A model generated the notes under the pieces. It worked only from the letters and a program-made list of their open reading frames with translations. It ran no database searches and was not told where the DNA came from. Below are positions 1-13,100 of a stretch of 64,000 nucleotides of DNA, piece by piece. The stretch's first letter is position 1; every line of letters begins with the position of its first letter. The stretch is from NCBI GenBank assembly GCA_963989385.1, contig OZ022501.1, positions 99,656,502 to 99,720,501 of the forward strand. Direction: 5' to 3'. The translations under genes and the position numbers were made by a program. The DNA is from Ctena decussata. Its lineage: Eukaryota > Mollusca > Bivalvia > Lucinida > Lucinidae.

Positions 1-540
1 ATATTCCAAAACCCAAGGTCAAGGTCACAATCTGGGGTCAGATGTCAAATCATCTTTCAACAATTGCTCAGAAATGTACCAAAGCAAATTTCCTTAAACA
101 TCACAGAAAGATAAAGCTTAATGAAAAGGTAAGCCATTCACAAGATATTGGCTTTCACACCCAATTTCAAGGTCACAGTCTGAGGTCAAAGGTCAAGTTG
201 TTTCTCCTCAATTACTAAAAAGACTTCTTAAGCAAACTGTATTTAACTTCCTGAAATGGTAATACATAATGAGATGGTATGTCACAAACAGAATTTAGGT
301 TCCCATTCCCAAGGTCAGGGTCACAATCAGGGCACATAGGTCAGATTATATCTCCAAAGTGATTAGAGACTGCTGAAGTGCATTTCATCAAACTTCACAG
401 AAACATAAAGCATGATAAAAAGGCGTCTCACTTGCAAGATTTGGGCTTCCTTGCCCAAGTTCAAGGTCACAACCAGGGTCAAAGGTCAGTTTAAGGGGCC
501 TTCAGGGGCATTTATTACATACTGTAACATTTCTTGTTTC
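1..540 (+). repeat. Hairpin-ended repeat, family A, 3' part
   Basis: This stretch is built from degenerate units containing CCAAGGTCAAGGTCACA and AAACTTCACAGAAAGATAAAGC. The same units fill the family A element at 12.8-13.6 kb. It ends with CCTTCAGGGGCAT, then the small hairpin TTACATACTGTAA, then TTTCTTGTTTC, which is the family A 3' terminus. The 5' end lies outside the window. No coding content is seen. Confidence 0.8.
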
Positions 541-1192
541 AAATTGATGTAATAACGTGAATACAAAGACTGGACCTTCTGTTGCAATGATATTTGATTG
601 TTTCAAAAATTCAGGAATCAAAATATTCAATACAAAAACGACAATAATCGAACTCAGCAATTTCTGTCTCAAGGAAATGGCCGATGTACCGGTAGTGCAT
701 CGAAATACTGGTTACCATACCACAGTGACTAAAAACTGGGGTTTACCGGTTTTACCGCGCACCTCTTATATTTTCAAGTGCCAGTCAGTCTTCGTTTGAT
801 AACCTATTCATCTACTGTGCAGTGGCAGCTGTTGATAAATTAGCTTTACTGCCTGATGACAGCGTTTGTACATGTATATAGGTATGTTGTCTGGTAACAG
901 CTGTTATTACTTTTATTCTGATGAGAAATTTTTAGGGTTCGTAAATTTACAGGAACGGACTTGATAACCAACTTATATCAGATTTTAATGTATTCTTTAT
1001 TCGCCTTTATATGAAATAAGTTATTCAAGAGCAGATATTAGTCAAAGTACCCTCTCAGTAGGCCTGGACTTGATAGATAGGCATATATGTTTCAGCTTAA
1101 TATCACAAAATCTTATACTCCAACCAGTCCTTATGTTTTATTCTTTATCTCTTTCTTCTTTAGGGTCATTATAAAGAACACACTCTGTAAAG
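541..1192. other. Non-coding stretch upstream of AP1M, possible 5' UTR splice acceptor
   Basis: No gene is recognised here. A pyrimidine-rich run ending in CTTCTTTAG (AG at 1162-1163) lies 29 bases before the AP1M start codon and could be the acceptor of a 5' UTR intron. In that case the first non-coding exon and the promoter lie upstream, perhaps outside the window. This is inference from the splice-site consensus only. Confidence 0.35.
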
Positions 1193-4100
1193 ATGTCAGC
1201 CTCCGCAGTCTATATCCTTGACATGAAAGGAAAGGTAAGAAATGAGGTATAATATGTCCATAAGAAAGAAGAGCTCCATAGATATGAGGTGCTTGTGTAC
1301 CATAATATTTTGGCTGTAAATCAGAGGTTTTCCTCTCCAGAATGGCCCCAGATATCTTAATCAGTCTCATGTAATTCTACTATAATTATATTTTGTTCTC
1401 TTCCAGAACAATCCCAAATTATTTTTTTCTCTTCCCCAATAATCCTAAATATCTAATTCTGTCTCATGAGATGGATCTAGGTATTTATACCCAGCCATAC
1501 GATAGTGGTGGGGTATAATGTTTTCATGTTGGTTGTCAATGTGCCCATCAGTTTAAGCCCCTCCGTTCATCTGCACTTTCTTTCAGTTTGATACCTAGAA
1601 AATTTATTGACAAACTTAATTACAAGTATTGAGACAGATAGGTCTGAGCAGCACACAATAGCATCACATGACATGATAACCTTGTTTTGCACATTTTACA
1701 CCCCTATAATGACTAAGACAAACGTTTTTCTGTGTTTCTGGGATACCAGACTGCTATAATGACCATATGTAATAATAGTACTTACAGTAGAACCTCAATG
1801 GCTTGAACAGGCTTGGGACCATGAAAATCAGTTCCAGCAGATGGGTAGTTCTAGCCATCCAGGGTTAGTTTCTATATAAAGTGACCTTTTGGGACCAAGG
1901 GAAGAATTCTAACCAGGCAGGGTTAATGAGCCATCAGGGTTCGAACCATTGAAGTTCTACTATATATCGTGGTGTCAGTCCCAATACCAACATCACTTAA
2001 TGACCTCAACCTTTATTGCGAATTCTTAATACCAGCTACTCTAGAGCAGTCAGATATCATAATTCATATGTATAGGACAGCATTTCCATTTACCCTCTGC
2101 AGAGTTTTTTCCCCCCCTCAAAATTTGCCATGTACCTCCAGAAAATGACACTCCCTATATGATGCTGTACATTGGGGGGTACAAAAATAAATTGTATAAA
2201 TGTGCCCACAGTTTTAAAATGCAATAAAACTGCAATGTGGATAACTTGTAGCTGTTGTAGGTCGGTAACCATTCTTGGCAGTTCGACTGTACATCTACAT
2301 CTAATGCTCCACCATTGTAATATTCTGTTTCATAGGTCCTTATTTGTCGAAACTACAGAGGTGACATTGACATGTCTATCATTGACAAGTTCATGCCACT
2401 AGTGATGGATAAAGAGGAAGAAGGGATGTCTTCTCCTATCATCCAACATGGGGATGTGGCATTTATTTACATCAAATATAACAACCTGTATCTGGTGTCC
2501 ACGTCTAAAAAGAATGCTAATGTGGCTATGGTGTTTTCATTTCTACATAAGCTTGTCCAGGTGAGTTAGTATGCTGTAAAAGTTCTTAGTTATGTATCTA
2601 AAGTAATCCAAGAATTTTTCTAGAGACCAAAGGGATGACATATTGAGGCTCAGGTGAATGGATACTTTCAGGGGCAGCAACTCAACCATTACCAATTTGC
2701 CTCCCTTTTAGTAGGAGTACACTCTTTAAGGAACAAGTAGATCTCATTTTGGAAAGATTCTGTCAACCAGGGAAGTAAACGGGATGTTACAATAGTTGTT
2801 AATTGTGAAAATTGTGGAAAAACATACAGCTTAAAATTGAAGGGGTGTCAAATGCAGTTTTAGTGATTAATGCATGCACTTTATCAGAATAATGGTATGT
2901 GGCTGTCGGCATAGCAAGTCCTTCAGCTTTCTTCCAAAGCCTGCATCTTTTATTATATAAAATACTAAAACATGTAGTCACTCACCCTTTAATATGAATA
3001 AGATAGTGCTTAGACAGCAAAAGGGATGATATATGAATTGATCACTTGTTAGAATGGCAGATAAAATAAAAGAAAAAAATAGAGTAGGTTTAGGACTTTC
3101 ATCTTCAAATAATATGTCACAGAATTATTATATTATGTGCGTTAAAGAAAAGGCGAGGTCTGCTGACAACCGGTTGTCACCAGACTTTTTGGAGCAAAAC
3201 CGTCTGCTGACAACCGGTTGTCACCAGACTTTTTGGACCAAAAACGTCTGCTGACAACCAGCCATATATTTTCAATTAAATGGTTTTAAATTGGGTTTAA
3301 TTTAACTGAATTTGTATTAATATGTTATAAATATGTTATTAAATAACATAAAGCTTCTCATAGTTAAGGCAAATGACCATTTTTACTTGCATTATTTTGC
3401 AATCTTGTCATTGTTTTACATAAATACATGTATGTTGACTGGTTGAACTGTAATGTATGGAGTCAATGAAGTTAAATATCTACACCATTATAATCCTAAG
3501 TAAAACATGTAACTCCTAGGGCAGACCATCTGACCCCAGGGCCATAATTCCAACAAACTTGGTAGAGGACTACTAGGTGATGCTACAAATCAAATACCAA
3601 GGCTCTGCACCCAGTGGTTTTAGACAAGAAGATTTTTTTTAAGTTTTCCCTATAAAAGCCTTTGTCAAAACGTGACCCTCAGGGTGAGTACCATAATTTG
3701 TCAAGGCTCTGAATGTAGGACATTTCGGCCACAGACAGTTCGGCCACGGACATTTTGGCCATGGACATTTCGGACACTGACGTTTCGGCCAAAGTTTAGG
3801 AAAAGGGGAAATTAAAAGATGCTACTGTTCACCATTAAAATGACTAAGATTTTTGTCAAGCCGGCTTAGGGTGTGCCAGACATAGTTGTTACACATTCAG
3901 TTCGGTGTATGTGCGTACAACGTTAGTGCGTGTTACAAGCTAGTGTGTCTGTCTGTCCGAATTTGTCCGGGCCACAACTTCTACATTTATGGATGGATTT
4001 CAAAATAATTTGGCAAAATTGTTCTTTTTGGTGAGAAAAAGTGCCATTTGAAACATCTGTTCAGGTAGGTCCAAGGACAAGGTCACACTTGAAGGTCAAA

Positions 4101-7100
4101 TGATAAATGTGCTTGTCGGGGCCATTACAGCTACATTTACGCATGGATTTCAAAATTATTAGGTACAATTGTTTTCCTTGATGAGTAGAAGTGCCGTTTG
4201 AAACATTCGTTCAGGTAGGTCCAAGGTCAAGGTCACACTTGAAGGTCAAATGATAAAATGGTCATAAATAGAGCCCTTTTTGGGCCATATCTTCTACATT
4301 TACAGATGGATTTCAAAACAGTTTGACACAATTGTTCTCCTTGATGAGTTGAAGTTTCATGTGAAACATTTATGCAGGTTGGTCCAAGGTCAAGGTCACA
4401 CTTGAAGGTCAAATGATAAAACCATCATAAGTAGAGCTTGTCCAAGCCGTTACTTCTACATTTATGCATGGATTTCAGAAGAATTTGGCACAATTTATCT
4501 CTTTGATGAGTAGAAATGTTTGTTCAGGTTGGTCCAAGGTCAAGGATGCTTGAAGGTCAAATGAAAAAATTGTCATAAATTGAATTTGACCTGGCCATAA
4601 CTTCTACATTTATGAATGGATTTCAAAATAATTTGGCACAATTGTTCTTCTTGATGAGTAAAAGTGACATTTGAAACATCTGAAGCAGTTAGTTTTGACA
4701 TACTTATAGGTCACTAAAGCAAACAGCGGACTCAACAAATCTCATAATTTGTCAAAAGGCTCTAGGTCTTGTGGTTTTAGACAAGAAGATTTTCAAAGTT
4801 CTCATTCCAAAACTCTATTTTAGCTCAAATGACCTAGTTATGCCATGGACTAGAACCGTTAAATTTTGAATAATTTTCAAAGGGGATTATATAAGGTTCA
4901 TTCCTGCCAAGTCTTGTCAAAATCCAATCAGCAGTTTAGGAGATGATGTCCTTTGAAGCAAATTGTTGACAACAGAAAAGGCACAACCCAGGGTATGACA
5001 GACAACGGACATTGACTGATCACAATAGCTCATACTGTGCCTATGGCTCAGGTGAGCTGAAAAGATTTTTGAGTATTTTCTCATGTATTTCTATGGTTCA
5101 AACTTAGGACCCAATGGGGTAGGGCCATTTTTGACCCTGAGGCTACCATTTGAACAAACTTGGTAAAAGACCATTAGGCAATGCTGCTTACCATATTTCA
5201 AGCATCTGAGCCCAGTAGTTCTGAAGAAGAGAATTTTTTAATATTTTCTTGTATATTTCTATGGTTCAAACCCAGGACCCCCTGGGGTGGGCCGTTTTGG
5301 GCTACATGTATAGGGCTACCATTTGAACAAAGTTGGAAATGACCACTAGGCAATGCTACATACCAAATTTCAGGCATCTGATTCTAGCAGTTCTGGAGAA
5401 GAATATTTTAAAGTACATTTTATTTTGGAACCCCAAACCCCCTGCTGAAGGACCATTTTGGACCCTGCGGTCTTCACTTGAACAAACTTGGTAAAGGTCT
5501 ACTAGACATCACTTCATACCAAATATCAAGCATCTGACCCCAGCAGTTCTGAAGCTGAAGATTTTCAATATCAAAGCCCTAGGCTGGGCCTAGCGGTTTG
5601 GGAGAAGTTGTCATTTAAAGCAAATTGTTGATGACAGACAACACAAGACGGACGTTGGACATCGACTGATCACAATAGCTAACATTGAGCCTATGGCTCA
5701 GGTGAGCTAAAAACAAAACAAAAACAAAAAATCCCTGAATTCTAAAGTTTCAATTTTTTACTAACATCAAATGAAGCAGCAATCTCTTCCAGCAACGGCC
5801 ACAGCTGATCAATTCTAGAACCTGGATATGATAGGGTAAGGATGCTGGGGTCTTGGACGTAATGGTGTAGATATTCGACTTGACTGTTCTCAATAACAAG
5901 AGCCAGTTTCAGTTTCAGACAGATAAGTATTAGTAAAGATCATATGAATGAAACACGATGAACCAAATTTGAAAATGCATTAAAAAACCTGATTCAGAAC
6001 CAAGTACTAAATAAACACATTTGAGATATACACCTTTGTTAAAGATCAAAGTTTTATTTTCACACCTTAATTCTAGGATTTAATTGTACATGTAATAGGA
6101 GGGAGACCATAATTATAGGTGTCATATTCAGGCACAAAGTTAGTTAGATAATAGTTCATGAAAAACAACAGGCAGTAATTAAGGACTAAATTTAAAGGCA
6201 ACATTATTTTGTTTCATACATCAAAGTACAAACAGTCCTCAAATATATGTAACATACTGCCAAAAAGTGCAAGTATGTAAGTAAAAATAATCATTTGCCT
6301 TTACTGTGAGAAAATTTATGTTATATTTATAACATATCAATAAAATTTAAGTTAAAAGAAAGCCAATTAAAAAGCATTTAATAGAAAATATATGGCTGGT
6401 TGTCAGCAGACATTTTTGGCCCAAAAAGTCTGGTGACAACCGGTTGTCAGCAGACGGTTTTGGTCCAAAAAGTCTGGTGACAACCGGTTGTCAGCAGACA
6501 CTTCCTAAAGAAAAATCACCTGGCTGATTCGTGTGAGGTCCTACCACAGAAATTATGTGAAGAAAACGAAATTTCTCAAAGTTTTCAACAAATTGTGTCT
6601 TATTGGTAGTTTACAATTTGGAATTAAAGCCAGCTTCGAGTCAGCCAAATATCATCTACCTTTTATTGTTTTCAGATTTTCCTAGAATACTTCAAAGAAT
6701 TAGAAGAAGAGAGTATAAGAGATAATTTTGTGCTGATATATGAACTGTTAGATGAAGTAATGGACTTTGGATTTCCACAAACTACAGACAGTAAAATTTT
6801 ACAAGAGTGAGTACATGTACTGTGTTGTGTCAGCTATAAGACAGGGGTTGTATTTATAAAATGACTTAAGTGGTTGCTATGCTGTTGCTAAGGCTTAATT
6901 TCTGTGAAGGAGACTCCCTACAACTATGAAATTTGCTCTGTTCCTCCAGAGCAAATTTCATAGTTGTAGGGAGTCTCCTTCATAGAAATTAAGCCTTTGC
7001 AACAGCATAGCAACCACTTAAATCATTTTATAAATACAATCCCAGGACATTTCCCCCTTCGAGAATGACTTATGTGTAAATCATTTGGCTCAATTCTGCT

Positions 7101-10100
7101 ATTGTGTAGACATTTTTGGTGGGGTTTTGGTTTAAAAATATTACATTTCATTCAAAGAAACATGTAAGTACAAGTGACAAATAAGAAGTAAAGGGTTTGA
7201 ATGAAAGCTACATGTATTGAAAGCTTATATAGTTCATCTCCTTTCTTTTGGTTGGGGTTTGTTCTTCTGAGAAGAAAACAGGCCATCTCCAATTGAAAAA
7301 AAAAAGGCAGAAAAACATAGAATTGTATCCATACACCTAGTACATTGTGATAAATATGAGATAATAGTATTCTTTCTTCATAAAAACATGCTGTGGGTTC
7401 TAAAGGAATAATTTTGATGAAACAGGTTTGATGAAGGCTTTGAGCATGCATCCATGCAGAACAAACAGCTGTCTCATGATTACTGTATCCTGGGGTTTTG
7501 CTGACCTTGATTCTTTCTTTTACAGATTTATCACACAAGATGGTCACAAACTGGAGATAGCACCCCGTCCACCAATGGCTGTAACTAATGCAGTATCGTG
7601 GCGGTCAGAGAATATAAAGTACAGGAAGAATGAGGTGTTTCTTGATGTCATAGAATCTGTCAATTTACTTGTAAGTTTTGGTTTATTTTTATTTGATGTC
7701 TGAGCTCTAGCTGAGAGTGGTAATGATACATGTAAATCTAGGACGATGTTCCCTTCTTACTTGCACAGGTCTGATAATTAAGGTAATTGCTTCACATCAT
7801 GGGTTTCTTTATAAACCTTCACTCACACAGAGAAGGAAGTAAAAAATAATGAAAATGACAGAACTGCTTTCCCTTTCACAGTAAATGCCCTGTATTATGG
7901 CCCTTAACTCTTTTGACACCAAGTTTATATAGAAATGCATTTGCCAGCGCCAAATTTATTTTACAATATTGGGTGTTTCTGGTAAATAAAACCCTTGAAA
8001 GTCTCTTAATTTCATCAAAAACAGCCAAATTTTGTTTTGGGGAAAAATGTTTGTTTGCCATAATATGATAGTACACTTTGAATTATACCCAATTCTCCTA
8101 TTTCCGTAGTTTCTGCTATTTCCGTAGTTTGCCGGTGTCTATGTCAACAGCTGATCACGTGACCTCCCACTGCTAGTACAATATCTATAGCCCACTTCAA
8201 ATCACCAGATATTGAAATTTCCTGTTTTCATTACAATGTTTCTCTTTTATTCCACAATAAAATTCTCTGAATAGATAACTGGAAATATTTGCTAATAAAA
8301 CTGTAGGGCCTGAGTTCAAAATGATATTTGAAAACTTAAATTTTCACTGAAAAAGAAATTTTTACACAATGTGAATTAAGCAAATCCACTTCTTTGAACT
8401 GCACTGTAGTTTACAAAATTTTCCCACCGTTTGACCTCATGAGACAAAACTTCCGTTTGACCTACGGACCTCAGGAGAAAGTGCCTTACAGTGGGCAGTG
8501 ATTTTAAAGAAAGATTTAACTAACATTTCTTTAATGCTGTGACTTCATTTTTGACATGTAAGTCCTCAGTATCCAGACATTTTATTTCACACTATTAAAC
8601 TGTTACAATGTGCTAGTGAAAACATTATTTCACTGACTTCCATTTAGTGCTACGGAAATAGGAGCATAGGGCAATCTTCCCTTGGTAATGTCTTAAAATG
8701 GAGATACTGGAACTGTGCCGGTCACATTAAAGCGACATTGCATTAAAGCGACAATAATGGCACTCTGCCTGGCAGTCCCATCTGGGCGACAATGGCGCCA
8801 AAAGAGTAAATAAATCTGCATCAGTTCAGGGTTCATCATTTGGCAAGCCCTGTGATGTCAAACAGTGATTCTGGTAACAGATTGCCTGTTTGCATCTTAT
8901 ACGCATGATAGATATTTAAAAGCACGTAATTATTGTTACATAACCTCTAGCTTTGTAGGAGTTAATTTATGTTTTCAGGTTAGTGCTAATGGGAATGTGT
9001 TACGGAGTGAGATTGTGGGAGCAATCAAGATGAGGGTGTATCTCTCTGGTATGCCAGAGTTGAGGCTGGGTCTCAATGATAAAATCCTCTTTGAAGCTAC
9101 TGGTAGTAAGTAACAGTTATATCTAGAATACATTTTGACTTTTCTCTCAGCTCAAAATAGGGAGAAGTTATATCTGGATACCAAATCTATGTCCAGTGCC
9201 TGAACCGCACTACTAGATAGGGATAATGGTCCCTTTTATATCCTTCTTTAAAGAGTTATTACAGTAGCAAATACTTGTCTGACATTCCAGAGATGTTGAA
9301 TTTAATTTGAAATTGTATATCTTCTTTTTAAGCTGAACTATTTTAAGAGCATTAAGTCATTGACTTTCCTGTTATGCTTTTCATTTAGTGCTTTGTAACG
9401 AGGATTGATCGGTGCACACATCATTAAAGATTTACGCCCTTGTTTATGATTACAAAAACGTTTCCATGAAATATTGTCACAGTAACTCTGAAATGACCCA
9501 TTTGTACATTTGACAATAGAAATTAGAAGAAGTTTTTGTGAAAAGTAATTTTAAAATAAGAAATAAAATAATTTTTTTACAGTCGCGGACCGCGACCGAA
9601 AATGCCTTATTGGATAGAATTAATTTGCTCTGACGTCACTAGCGCGTGCACGAATCTGAAAAATACCTAGGTATCGTCATATGACCGTAAGGCGTGGTGA
9701 CAACTTTCCTATTGGCTGACGATAGTGTTCATTTACATTTTCAGTTTCGATATTTTATTGTCATTAAAAATACGTTAAACTGAAACACTTTTTCTGAATT
9801 TTTACAATGGATTTAGATATGAGTATATATTATCTTACGAAATTGGTAAAATTGTTTATTTTGGAGATGTTGAAAAAATGAGGGAGTATACCTTTAAATG
9901 AAACTGCCAGTTTGTATGGCATTAATTAAGGTGTTGATTTTGTCAAAAAAAACCCACAAATTTTGTTTACCTTGAACACAGGATTTTCTTCTTAGGTCTT
10001 TTGTTAGGTGTATATGTAGAGTGTAGGAAAGGTGAGTATGTCAATTTAATTCTGATAACTTTACTTATTTCTCCATTAAAATGCATTTTGATCCCTTGTT

Positions 10101-13100
10101 AGAGCTGAGAAGGAGGCAAAAACAGAATGGGAATGGAAGAGCTACTTTCCCTGTGCATGTACCCATTCACCTTAATCCTCGATGAAGGTACATATTGTTA
10201 CTTCAGAAAGCCAGTTCTAACGGGGGATCAAAAATGCATGTGTTAATGAAGAAAATCAACTCTGGATTACTTTGGATGTTGATACCATGTTGGTCTTTTT
10301 TCAGGAGGGAAAAGTAAGTCAGTAGAGTTAGAGGACACAAAATTCCACCAGTGTGTGAGATTGTCCAGATTTGAAAATGACAGAACCATCTCATTTGTCC
10401 CACCTGACGGAGAGTTTGAACTGATGTCCTACAGATTGAATACTCATGTATGTTAAACTTTATATTTTTGCCATCAAACCCACTAACTTTCTTTCTTTGA
10501 GTTGCCTACTAGTGTAGTTGGATGACTTCATTTGTCTTTTAAGGTATTTTCACCTGGTATGAAATTTATGAGAGAGTGAAATCTGATCTGATTGCTGTAG
10601 AAACATTTTGGTTTGCAGTTTTCAGGTTCCTATCTATACAGTGCTTCAAGGTTTCGGCTAAAGAAATACTTGTTTACTAGAAGAAATAATGCCCATAAAA
10701 GCCATAGGATTGGTCATATTTTAAAAGAAAAGTTTAAGAATTACTTTCAGGGTAACATGTTGTCATAAAAAAAGACCAACTTACTGCACATATTAAAACA
10801 TATTACACATGCACATTCTGGTCAAACTTGCACAGCTTAGGATGGAAAATCTAGTAGTTCTTTTGTCTTGGCCAATCAGCGGTCTTCAGATACTGATCTG
10901 AAATGCTCAGTTAGCATATCCATCAACGTATATGGTACACCTTGTTTCACTACCATTTTTACAAAGGAGAACAACTTTTGTGACTTCCTGTTCGCTTCCG
11001 ATGACAAAGCCTCCGCTATTGAAGGAATTTATTCCTATGGGAGCAAATTCTTTCCTTTTAGAGTTGACCACCTTAGAGAAGGGAGGCCAATCTGAAAACA
11101 GTAGAGTTTATATTCCTAAATGTGTTGCCATTTACCTTCAAACATGTTGTGATGTTTGACATGACATTCCTTATAACTTTGTTGTTGCTCAGGTAAAGCC
11201 ACTGATATGGGTGGAGTCTGTGATAGAGAGACATGCACACAGCAGAGTGGAATATATGATAAAGGTGAGTATCTGTAGATTAAGTTTTCTCATGATCATG
11301 CCTTGTACGGAGGTTATAAAACTTTTTCATGCTCAACTCAGGTGAGCATGAAATTTTCTCTGCCGATAAATATGAAAATGCCAACTAATGTTGGCATTTT
11401 CACATTCATAAGCAGAGAAAATTTCATACTCAGCTAAACTGAGCAAGAAAACAACTGTACTTATCAGTAATTTGCTATTTATTTGCAGGTAAAACTTCAT
11501 GCTCAGCTGAGTTGAACATGAAGAAAGTTTTATAACCTCAGGGCCTGGTAAACTTACCACTCCATTGCAATCATGACATTAAAATTCTAGCTTCTGCAAA
11601 GTAAGCCAGCATATAACAGTGTTTTTTCTCAATTGTATGTAAAGCAATATGTATGCAAAGCATATTTGTGCGCAGTGTTTACTTTGAGGTAAAAGAACTG
11701 CTGGTAAGGTAAAGGTATCCCAAAGCCGAGTAGGCATAGGGGCAGTGGGGGCTAGAGGCCCACTGTGTCTTGGGCACAGCATATGAAAGTCAGAGCCCAT
11801 CCCTCTCCTTTTGTAGCCTTATCCTTCCCTGATTCAACGCAGATACAGTACCCATTTACTGCTAGGTTGACAGAGTTTTCCAGTCACTTGATGGTGAAAC
11901 CCTGGCACGATCTCACAACCTTTTGGCGACTTTCTTCACCATAACGGAGCATCTCTAGTCCCTCGACCATGGTGCCTCTCTGCTGGACTTATCACAAAAC
12001 TCCCGAAATGGCCAAGCTGAAGTTTCAGTTTCGCCCCTTTCAGGAGTTTGGTGAGTATAAATATGATAAACTACACAAAGCCATTCTATTTAATCTACAG
12101 GCAAAGAGTCAGTTTAAAAGACGATCCACAGCAAACAATGTAGAAATTGTGATACCGGTTCCAGCTGATGCCGACTCCCCAAAGTTTAAGACGACAGTGG
12201 GTAGCTGTAAATATGCACCAGAGATGAATTCTGTCATCTGGACGATCAAATCTTTCCCCGTAAGTGTAAAGCTTAATTGTTTCAGGCAGTATATAGTGTT
12301 GAACACTGTAAATAAGGTAGACTTTATGATAACTTGTAGATAATTCTATTCATTCTCTATCAAACCAATGAGTAAGGAATAAGATGTTTGATTTTTTTTT
12401 TCAGACATATAGCAAAGAAAAGATGCCTTTATTCAGTTTTAAACCTTTGAGGCTATTTAAACCAAAGATGAGACTGGTCATAATGATATTAATGAGATGA
12501 ATGACTGAACAATTGTTAAAATAATGCAAACAGCATATTTGTGGATTTGGACAAGGAACTTTTAGCCAGACAAGTGAACTTTGACCTTTTACTTGGCCCT
12601 GGACAAGTAAAAAATATTTGTATTTCCACAGGCCTGGATTATCCAGTAACCTGCATCCACTGGGTTATGGTATTAAAAACCATAAAAGTCAAAGACTTAG
12701 AGAATAAGTATATCAACGGTCAACCAGCCATATCATTGGGATGTACAAAAATACTGATATTCTTTGTCTGGAAACTTAATACAGCAAAAACCTGCCTTTT
12801 TATGCCCCCGAAGGGACTTCGGGTGGCATATTAAAATCGCACCGTCCGTCCATCCGTAACAAATCGTGTCTCAGCAATAACTTAAATACTACTGAAGCAA
12901 ATTTGATATACTGATATTCTTTGTCTGGAAAATTAATACAGCAAAAACCTGCCTTTTTAGGCCCCCGAAGGGACTTCGGGTGGCATATTAAAATCGCACC
13001 GTCCGTCCGTCCGTAACGGATCGTGTCTCAGCAATAACTTAAATACTACTGAAGCAAATTTGATGAAACTTCACAGAAAGATAGAGCATAATGAGAAGGT

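Larger units (their letters stand above)
3152..6505. mobile_element. 3.35-kb non-autonomous element with long inverted repeats (AP1M intron 2)
   Basis: About 230 bp at each end are inverted copies. The outer part of each arm is an array of units holding the palindrome GACAACCGGTTGTC and the word CAGACTTTTTGG; the inner part is AT-rich and contains AACCAGCCATATATTTTC. The perfect 9-mer TAAAGAAAA lies immediately outside both ends (3143-3151 and 6506-6514) and reads as a target-site duplication. The interior holds no transposase, only nested repeats. A 9-bp duplication would fit MULE-like or Merlin-like elements, but the family cannot be assigned. Confidence 0.8.

Noticed and set aside
12541..12834. 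A 97-residue ORF in AP1M intron 8
   Set aside because: It runs into the family A 5' hairpin and is absent from the conserved AP-1 mu protein.
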